A stretch of DNA of 11,481 nt, taken from JBMZCV01 sp049613665 (GTDB taxonomy: Bacteria; Bacteroidota; Bacteroidia; Chitinophagales; UBA2359). The stretch is taken from assembly GCA_049613665.1 (NCBI GenBank), contig JBMZCV010000159.1, positions 1 to 11,481 of the forward strand. Direction: 5' to 3'. Shown here piece after piece: positions 7,148-11,481 of this stretch; within the stretch, counting starts at the first letter, position 1, and each line of letters begins with the position of its first letter. A program made the position numbers and the translations under genes. The notes under the pieces were generated by a model. The model saw nothing but the letters and a program-made list of their open reading frames with translations. It did no database searches and was not told where the DNA came from.

Positions 7148-7768
7148 TTATGATTTAAGCTCAAGAAACAAATGGCCATAATGTTTTCGTATTTCACTCG
7201 CAAACATTTCAAAAGGAAAATCATCGAAAATGCCATAATCATACACATATTCCATAAACTTTCCACCTTTTCGGTCATATTCTTGAAAAATAGAATCGGT
7301 TTTGCCATCAAATTCCAATGGTGCAACACCTAGTTTGTCGCACAGGCCTTTGTTGAAAGCTGGCGTAGCTTTTACCCATTTTCCATCTAAAAAAAATTCG
7401 TTGTAGCCATGAAAAACAAGTAAATTTGTTTTGAGCAAAGCTTCTATTTTTTCCGTTCCAATGTGGTTGCGAACAATCGTAAAACCAAAGCGACTTGGCA
7501 CACCGATATGTCTAGCACACGCTGCCAACAAACAAGCTTTTTCTATACAATTGCCATAATTTTTTGTGAGCATAAAACTTGCTTTAAAGGCTTCTGGCTT
7601 CAAAATAAGATGATAAGGATTGTATAAAAATTCATCACGCACCGCATAATATAAGCTAATAATTTGCTCAGTTTTCGTGTCTGTTTTCGAAATATGCTTT
7701 TGTGTATAAGCAATAACGTCTTTGTGTTCGCTTTCTACGAAATAAGTGGGTTTTAGGTATTGTTGCAT
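7148..7768 (-). CDS. Transglutaminase-like domain protein
   Basis: The 206-residue protein has the papain-like transglutaminase core fold (Transglut_core). The presumed nucleophile Cys74 lies in 'NYGNCIEKACLLAACARHIGVPSRFGF', with the usual strong helix after it, and the presumed His120 in 'VFHGYNEFFLDGKW'. The third catalytic position, normally Asp soon after the conserved Trp, reads 'WVKATPAFN' (131-139), with Ala134 where Asp is expected. Bacterial members are proteases or peptide-modifying enzymes more often than true crosslinkers. No signal peptide or membrane segment is present, so it is probably cytoplasmic. It lies downstream of rodA on the same strand but is separated from it by a terminator, so expression may rely on read-through. 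The fold is well supported; the substrate is unknown. Confidence 0.82.
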   Translation of the reverse strand: MQQYLKPTYFVESEHKDVIAYTQKHISKTDTKTEQIISLYYAVRDEFLYNPYHLILKPEAFKASFMLTKNYGNCIEKACLLAACARHIGVPSRFGFTIVRNHIGTEKIEALLKTNLLVFHGYNEFFLDGKWVKATPAFNKGLCDKLGVAPLEFDGKTDSIFQEYDRKGGKFMEYVYDYGIFDDFPFEMFASEIRKHYGHLFLELKS

Positions 7769-7784
7769 AATTTTTTCTTTTTCT

Positions 7785-7821
7785 TAAAAAACAAAAACGC
7801 TTGCATTGCCGCAAACGTTTT
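7785..7821 (-). terminator. Rho-independent terminator of rodA
   Basis: On the plus strand AAAACG (7794-7799) pairs with CGTTTT (7816-7821) and TTGC (7801-7804) with GCAA (7811-7814), across one C/A mismatch and a 6-base loop ATTGCC. Read on the minus strand the hairpin is followed by GTTTTTGTTTTTT, a good U-tract. It lies 18 bases after the rodA stop and just before the start of the transglutaminase-like gene at 7768. Confidence 0.75.
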
Positions 7822-7838
7822 AGTAAAAATACTATTTT

Positions 7839-9230
7839 TTATCTCAAATACAAAAAGCGTTCTGAATCGAGTTTTACAAGAATAAATAATAAAACAGTAA
7901 AACCAAACAACGACGAACCACCATAGCTAATAAATGGCAATGGAATACCAATAATTGGTACGAGTCCGATAGTCATACCAATATTCACGGCAAAGTGAAA
8001 AAAGATAATGGACGTAACGCCATAGGCATAAATACGGCTAAACTTCGATTGTTGTCGCTCGGCCAGATAGATAATGCGGAGCATGAGTGCCAAAAACAAG
8101 CCGATAAGCACCAAACTTCCCATAAAGCCGAACTCTTCGCCGATGGTGCAAAAAATAAAGTCGGTGCTCAACTCTGGCACAAAATTTCCTTTGTTTTGCG
8201 TACCTTCCAAAAAGCCTTTTCCCCACAAACCACCCGAACCAATGGCGATTTTCGACTGATTGAGGTTGTAGCCAATCGCACGAGGATCTTCTATCGTGCC
8301 TAGCAATACGCCAATACGGTTTTGCTGATGCGTTTCTAAGATATTGTTGTAAATATAATCTACACCTTTCACATAAATTCCACAGACAAAAATGAGACTT
8401 AACAAAATAAGAACAAGTCGTTTTGTCATAAAAGCAAGAAAAAGAAAAATGACAGAACAAACAGATAAAACGGTTAAAAATACGTTTGGTGTAGCATATA
8501 AAGAAAGTAAAGTAACAGCAATAACAGGAACAATAAATGTGATAGTTTGCGACATAATTGCTCTTTTTCCTCTATAAAAAAGAAAAGTGAGTATGATAAT
8601 CGTGACAGCTCCCATGATATAATAAAAGGGTATGAGAAGGCTCAAAATAAATAGAATGACCATCACAACTCCCAAAATCAAAAAGCCACCAGACAGACCT
8701 TCTCTATACAACACCAAAATAAGTGAAGTGAAAACAATAGCCGAACCTGCATCACCCTGTAACAAAATAAGCAACATCGGAATGACGATAATAATGCCAG
8801 CGATGAGCTGCTCTCGAATATTTGTTAAGGTAACTTCTAGCGAACTCAAATATTTGGCTACTGCAAGACAAGTCGCAAATTTGGCGATTTCGGCTGTTTG
8901 TAGATTGAAAAAACCCAAACGAATCCACGATTTCGAACCCGATATTTCGGCCCCTATTATGAGTGTTAGCACTAGCATAAAGAGGCCAAAGCCATAGATG
9001 AGATAGGCGAAAGCGGTAAAAAAACGAGTGTCTAGTATTTGTATAAAAAAAGCAAGGCTCAATGCTGCAATTATCCATATAGCTTGTTTTCCATAGTGGC
9101 GGCCTTGATAAAAAATTTCGGCATGTTCGGGGTCATAGTCTGCGGTGTAAATGGCTATCCAGCCAATCAGAATTAACAAAAGATAGATGATTAGCGTTAC
9201 CCAATCAATATCGACTTTTCTGCTGCTCAT
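7839..9230 (-). CDS. rodA: Rod shape-determining SEDS glycosyltransferase RodA
   Basis: RodA is the SEDS-family peptidoglycan polymerase of the elongasome; it polymerises lipid II in the inner membrane with a partner class B PBP. SEDS hallmarks are visible: 'GSKSWIRLGFFNLQTAEIAKFA' (98-119), 'LLQGDAGSAIVF' (156-167), 'NRIGVLLGTIEDPRAIGYNLNQSKIAIGSGGLWGKGFLEGTQ' with the essential acidic position Asp315 (304-345), 'PELSTDFIF..IGEEFGFMG' (352-371) and 'GIPLPFISYGGSS' (428-440). The protein is 463 residues, about 90 longer than the E. coli enzyme. The extra length lies between the QGDAGS motif and the NRIG motif (roughly 200-290) as additional hydrophobic segments, apparently common in Bacteroidota. 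The SYGGSS ending with a short charged tail fits RodA better than FtsW. The start at 9230 gives a short hydrophilic N-terminus before the first helix. The usual mre/PBP2 partners are not downstream. Confidence 0.95.
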   Translation of the reverse strand: MSSRKVDIDWVTLIIYLLLILIGWIAIYTADYDPEHAEIFYQGRHYGKQAIWIIAALSLAFFIQILDTRFFTAFAYLIYGFGLFMLVLTLIIGAEISGSKSWIRLGFFNLQTAEIAKFATCLAVAKYLSSLEVTLTNIREQLIAGIIIVIPMLLILLQGDAGSAIVFTSLILVLYREGLSGGFLILGVVMVILFILSLLIPFYYIMGAVTIIILTFLFYRGKRAIMSQTITFIVPVIAVTLLSLYATPNVFLTVLSVCSVIFLFLAFMTKRLVLILLSLIFVCGIYVKGVDYIYNNILETHQQNRIGVLLGTIEDPRAIGYNLNQSKIAIGSGGLWGKGFLEGTQNKGNFVPELSTDFIFCTIGEEFGFMGSLVLIGLFLALMLRIIYLAERQQSKFSRIYAYGVTSIIFFHFAVNIGMTIGLVPIIGIPLPFISYGGSSLFGFTVLLFILVKLDSERFLYLR

Positions 9231-9411
9231 TATTGTCGTAAAATATAAAAAATGAAAGGTAAAAAAAGCAAAACTTCACTGCCAAGTGCTTTTGAAATAA
9301 GACGCTATTTTTTACTAAAATCCTGAAAAAATCAAGAAATTAGTTTTTAAATACGGTCATTTTCTTTATTAATATAAGTAGTCAGACAGATTTATACTAT
9401 AAATTGAGGAA

Positions 9412-9440
9412 GCTAACACGCTAATTTTAAAGATGTTAGC
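9412..9440. repeat. GCTAACA/TGTTAGC inverted repeat
   Basis: GCTAACA (9412-9418) and TGTTAGC (9434-9440) are perfect 7-base complements 15 bases apart. The 29-base span has the same length and the same ends as the GCTAA...TTAGC core at 6650-6678. It lies between divergent promoters, so it could be an operator or part of a dispersed intergenic repeat. Confidence 0.45.
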
Positions 9441-9766
9441 ACAAATCAACTGTTTATTAAACTTAGCTACTTAGCGGTTTGTAAATTAGCTTAAAAAAAT
9501 CGTTTTTTTACTAAAAAACACATAAAATTCTCAAAATGTTATGAAAACAAAAAAAAAGTATTTTATACTGTCTATTTTTTGCCATTTTATTACAAAAAAT
9601 TAAGTCTTAGTTTTTTTGAGTAAGCAAATAGGTGTGAAAGTTCAAACTTTTTGGTAAGAAAAGCCAAAGTATTGCTAGTCAAGCTTTTATGCAGATGTCC
9701 TTGATATTGAGAAAACAATTTTGTTTTTCAAAATGAATGAAAAGTAAAAAAAAAATAAAAAAAGCA

Positions 9767-9787
9767 GTATTTTAGCCTAAAAAATAC
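9767..9787. promoter_or_regulatory. Dyad upstream of the Fur-family gene, possible operator
   Basis: GTATTTT (9767-9773) and AAAATAC (9781-9787) form a perfect 7-base inverted repeat around a 7-base centre, 26 bases before the ATG at 9814. Fur-family regulators often bind A+T-rich dyads in their own promoters, so autoregulation is a reasonable guess. The spacing does not match the standard 19-base Fur box or the 7-1-7 PerR box. Confidence 0.35.
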
Positions 9788-9813
9788 TAAATTCTTTTTT
9801 TGAGCTTAAAAAA

Positions 9814-10233
9814 ATGAAAACTATGTCGCCTGAAAAGATTCTGAAACAACACAAAATGAGATTGACCAAAAGCCGAAAAGCAATTTTAGCGGTTTTTATA
9901 TCACAAAATAAAGCTATTGGACAACCAGAGCTAGAAAAACAATTGGCTCATTTCGACAGAGTAACCATTTATCGCACTTTAAATGCTTTTTTGGAAAAAG
10001 GCATTTTGCATCAGGTGTTAGATGATATGGGAGCTACAAAATATGCTTTGTGTTCGGAGCATTGTAGCGGACATGAACATCAAGATGAGCATATACATTT
10101 TAAGTGTGTATCATGCGAGCGTTTGGAATGTATTGCAGATATACAAATTCCTATTATCAAATTGCCGAAAGGTTATACTTTTCAAGATGCCAGCTTGCTA
10201 GTGCGTGGTATCTGCGAAACTTGCCAAAAATGA
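9814..10233 (+). CDS. Fur family transcriptional regulator
   Basis: The 139-residue protein is full length for the Fur/Zur/PerR family of metal- or peroxide-sensing repressors. The N-terminal winged helix (about 6-80) carries 'MRLTKSRKAILAVF' (15-28) and the recognition region 'HFDRVTIYRTLNAFLEKGILHQV' (46-68). The dimerisation and metal part holds a His-rich segment 'HCSGHEHQDEHIHFKC' (83-98) and two CxxC pairs, Cys98/Cys101 and Cys134/Cys137, expected to hold structural zinc. Whether it senses iron, zinc or peroxide cannot be settled from sequence; the linked genes give no uptake system as a clue. The start at 9814 is taken because an A-tract precedes it; a second ATG at 9823 would remove only three residues. 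A dyad upstream suggests autoregulation. Confidence 0.93.
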   Translation: MKTMSPEKILKQHKMRLTKSRKAILAVFISQNKAIGQPELEKQLAHFDRVTIYRTLNAFLEKGILHQVLDDMGATKYALCSEHCSGHEHQDEHIHFKCVSCERLECIADIQIPIIKLPKGYTFQDASLLVRGICETCQK

Positions 10234-10373
10234 GCCTAATATATTCTAGCTTTTGAGTAGTATGGTAAACAAAATGTGAAAGCTAAACCACTAATTTTCA
10301 AGCGTCAGAGCAATGAAGCAATCTTTTATTAAGCAATGATTCAGACATTTTTTATAACAACTTTCAGTTGAAT

Positions 10374-10395
10374 AAAAAAACGCCTTTTAGCAAGG
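10374..10395 (-). terminator. Weak candidate terminator of the outer-membrane protein gene
   Basis: Read on the minus strand, CCTT (10395-10392) and AAGG (10386-10383) form a short stem with the loop GCTAA, followed by CG and seven Ts (10380-10374). It lies about 135 bases beyond the stop of the gene ending at 10530, after the larger 10397-10475 repeat. Four base pairs make this a weak call. Confidence 0.3.
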
Positions 10396-10396
10396 G

Positions 10397-10475
10397 AAAC
10401 ATACTATTTTTCAGTTCAAAAGGTTATAAAGTTTGCAAATAGTGGCCACCTTAGCCTAAAAAAAATAGTATGTTT
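10397..10475. repeat. Perfect 15-bp inverted repeat with 49-base loop
   Basis: AAACATACTATTTTT (10397-10411) and AAAAATAGTATGTTT (10461-10475) are perfect complements. The loop contains the palindrome GTGGCCAC (10442-10449) and possible inner pairing AAGGT/ACCTT (10420-10424 with 10448-10452). No flanking target duplication is visible, so insertion-element origin is unsupported. It may fold in the 3' untranslated RNA of either convergent gene. Confidence 0.6.
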
Positions 10476-10529
10476 AAGTCTTTGATAAAAAAAACGTATA
10501 AATGTCCGAACTATTGATTAAGTATTACT

Positions 10530-11384
10530 TTAGAAAAGCAAGGCATAGCGTATATTAAAACGAGTATAAAGCATTTTGTCAGGTGTATTTATTTGTAGTG
10601 GATTATTTTCCCAATTTCGTGTCACCGTACTTTTCTGCATTTTTATACCAAAACCTACCAAAAAGTGTCGTGCCTTTTTTGCTGACGCTCTTATGCCAAT
10701 ATTTGGATTGATATAAAAACCACTTGTTGCATCTAAGATGTCCCAGTCTCTTCTATTATTAAAACCATATCCCAAGCCGAGGCTGTAATAAGGCGAAGCA
10801 GAACTATTGCGGAGATAGCCTCTAAAATCTGTAAAAAGCGAGATAAAGCTGGCTTCGCCATAGTTGTTGGCTGCTATGCCACCGCCAAACGAAAGCCATT
10901 GATTTTTTTGATACCCCAAAATATATTCTGCACCAAAACCGCCTGCAACATTATCGTTTCTATCACGCCCAGACAGATATGAAATACCCAAAACATTGTA
11001 AAATCCTTTTGTTGGAATATGTTTTACAATATTTGCTGCTGCTTTTTTCTGAACAACACCTGTTTTGTCGAGTTCTTTTTTCGTTTCCATTTCTATTTCT
11101 TCTACTGCCCAAGTAGGCAACGCAACAGCTTCTTCGGCAATTTTTACTACCGTTTCCATCTCAAAAACAAAAATGCTACCGTCCAACAATTCAATTTTTA
11201 CGCTTTTACTTGGCAACAATTCAATGATGTTTCCTTTGATAATACTACCATTTTTTAAATAGACAACATCTGCCATGTAAGTTTTTGTATCTTTTGTTTT
11301 TTCAATAACTGTTTCTTGCGAAAAAAGAAAGGTAGGATTAAAGAAAAAAAAACATATCAATAAAAATAAGCTTATTTTTTTCAT
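10530..11384 (-). CDS. Outer-membrane beta-barrel protein of unknown function
   Basis: The 284-residue protein begins with a clear signal peptide (MKKISLF, hydrophobic core to about residue 22, cleavage near 'LFSQ'). Residues 39-82 form the short beta unit common in Bacteroidota secreted proteins ('DVVYLKNGSIIKGNIIEL' then 'VKIELLDGSIFVFEMETVVKI'). A charged linker follows (about 92-118). Residues 125-284 alternate in the manner of outer-membrane strands: 'FYNVLGISYLSGR', 'GGFGAEYILGYQ', 'WLSFGGGIAANNYG', 'LFTDFRGYLR', 'YYSLGLGYGFNN', 'YINPNIGIRASAK', 'HFLVGFGIKMQK' and the ending 'YTRFNIRYALLF' with C-terminal Phe. This suggests an eight-stranded barrel with an N-terminal periplasmic part. 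No enzymatic motif was found. It converges on the Fur-family gene, but nothing in the sequence shows that it is a target. Confidence 0.8.
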   Translation of the reverse strand: MKKISLFLLICFFFFNPTFLFSQETVIEKTKDTKTYMADVVYLKNGSIIKGNIIELLPSKSVKIELLDGSIFVFEMETVVKIAEEAVALPTWAVEEIEMETKKELDKTGVVQKKAAANIVKHIPTKGFYNVLGISYLSGRDRNDNVAGGFGAEYILGYQKNQWLSFGGGIAANNYGEASFISLFTDFRGYLRNSSASPYYSLGLGYGFNNRRDWDILDATSGFYINPNIGIRASAKKARHFLVGFGIKMQKSTVTRNWENNPLQINTPDKMLYTRFNIRYALLF

Positions 11385-11481
11385 AAATAGGTTAGATATT
11401 AAAAAAAATAAACCTTCAAGGGTGTTGAATTTCGTGGTGTTTTTTTATAAACGTTCGCCCTATTTTTTGTAAGAAATGACA
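11385..11481 (-). other. Upstream region of the outer-membrane protein gene (partial)
   Basis: These 97 bases lie 5' of the minus-strand gene and should carry its leader. An A/T-rich run sits just ahead of the start codon, as expected in Bacteroidota. No TAnnTTTG element was found, so the promoter may lie beyond the window. Confidence 0.4.

Larger units (their letters stand above)
9231..9813. other. Divergent intergenic region between rodA and the Fur-family gene
   Basis: About 580 bases, extremely A+T-rich, hold the promoters of the two divergent genes. No coding frame is credible. It contains a cluster of GCTAA/TTAGC pentamers (9412-9490), the GCTAACA/TGTTAGC dyad (9412-9440), an A/T-only hairpin (TAAAAAAA, 9492-9499, with TTTTTTTA, 9503-9510), and a dyad close to the fur-type start (9767-9787). 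No exact TAnnTTTG element was found for either gene; CAATTTTG at 9716-9723 is one base off but lacks a well-spaced TTG. Confidence 0.55.
10234..10529. other. Structured convergent region between the Fur-family gene and the outer-membrane protein gene
   Basis: These 296 bases contain no gene. They hold three inverted repeats: TTTTTTAT...ATAAAAAA around CAAC/GTTG (10348-10379), the small CCTT/AAGG stem (10383-10395), and the 15-bp arms at 10397-10475. There is also a partial copy (10281-10302) of the sequence at 9411-9432. Both flanking genes end here, so some of the structures probably act in transcription termination or mRNA 3'-end protection. Confidence 0.55.

Noticed and set aside
6895..7329. 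Minus-strand open frame of 144 codons
   Set aside because: It overlaps the transglutaminase-like gene in another frame and runs into non-coding DNA; the translation is rich in Cys, Phe and Leu without any family feature.
8038..8460. Open frame inside rodA on the same strand
   Set aside because: It is an out-of-frame shadow of conserved RodA sequence; the Arg/Cys-rich translation is a by-product of the overlapping codons.
9492..9510. TAAAAAAA/TTTTTTTA hairpin
   Set aside because: An A/T-only stem is expected by chance in such A+T-rich DNA, and no gene ends nearby on the plus strand.
10348..10379. TTTTTTAT/ATAAAAAA inverted repeat considered as a bidirectional terminator
   Set aside because: The Ts precede and the As follow the stem on both strands, which is the wrong polarity for an intrinsic terminator; only a structural role is possible.
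1..11481. CRISPR array, transposase, integrase or tRNA-linked attachment site
   Set aside because: No regularly spaced direct repeats, no transposase or integrase motifs and no tRNA-like T-arm sequence were found in the window.

Overview
The window looks like a chromosomal segment of a low-G+C member of the Bacteroidota, perhaps a Cytophagia-type lineage. Four observations support this: a strongly A+T-rich sequence; start codons preceded by A-rich tracts rather than Shine-Dalgarno sequences; a candidate TAnnTTTG (-7) promoter ahead of gatA; and proteins with a typical Bacteroidota style (the 'VYLKNGSIIKG' outer-membrane protein, a long RodA, a 'GKWVKATPAFN' transglutaminase-like protein). I cannot name a genus from sequence alone.

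Layout. 1-347 is non-coding and holds a long inverted repeat followed by a T-run. 348-4205 is a compact plus-strand glycan operon: an initiating polyprenyl-phosphate sugar-phosphate transferase with a degenerate receiver-like N-terminus, a family-2 glycosyltransferase, an overlapping SAM methyltransferase, and a family-4 glycosyltransferase. A strong hairpin terminator (4206-4251) closes it. Then come a lipoprotein of the calcineurin-like phosphoesterase type (4275-5102) and gatA (5153-6598), both on the plus strand. 6599-7147 is a convergent non-coding region with a long nested inverted repeat. On the minus strand lie rodA (9230 to 7839), a hairpin terminator, and a transglutaminase-like gene (7768 to 7148). 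9231-9813 is a divergent intergenic region between rodA and a Fur-family regulator gene (9814-10233). A second structured convergent gap (10234-10529) is followed by a minus-strand outer-membrane beta-barrel protein gene (11384 to 10530).

How the parts fit. The first four genes plausibly build a short surface glycan on undecaprenyl phosphate: the first loads a sugar phosphate at the inner membrane, two enzymes extend it, and a methyltransferase may modify or cap it. No flippase, polymerase or ligase is in view, so the cluster is partial or depends on genes elsewhere. GatA belongs to the GatCAB tRNA amidotransferase and RodA to the cell-wall elongation machinery; both are housekeeping genes. 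The Fur-type regulator probably senses metal or peroxide.

No mobile element, CRISPR array, tRNA or rRNA was seen, and I find no clear evidence of a new defence or mobile system. The less ordinary signals are the receiver-like/sugar-transferase fusion, a phosphoesterase lacking two of its usual metal-binding motifs, and unusually structured intergenic DNA. The last includes two inverted repeats of nearly identical architecture (79-80 bp with about 50-base loops), a long nested hairpin, and clusters of the pentamer GCTAA/TTAGC.
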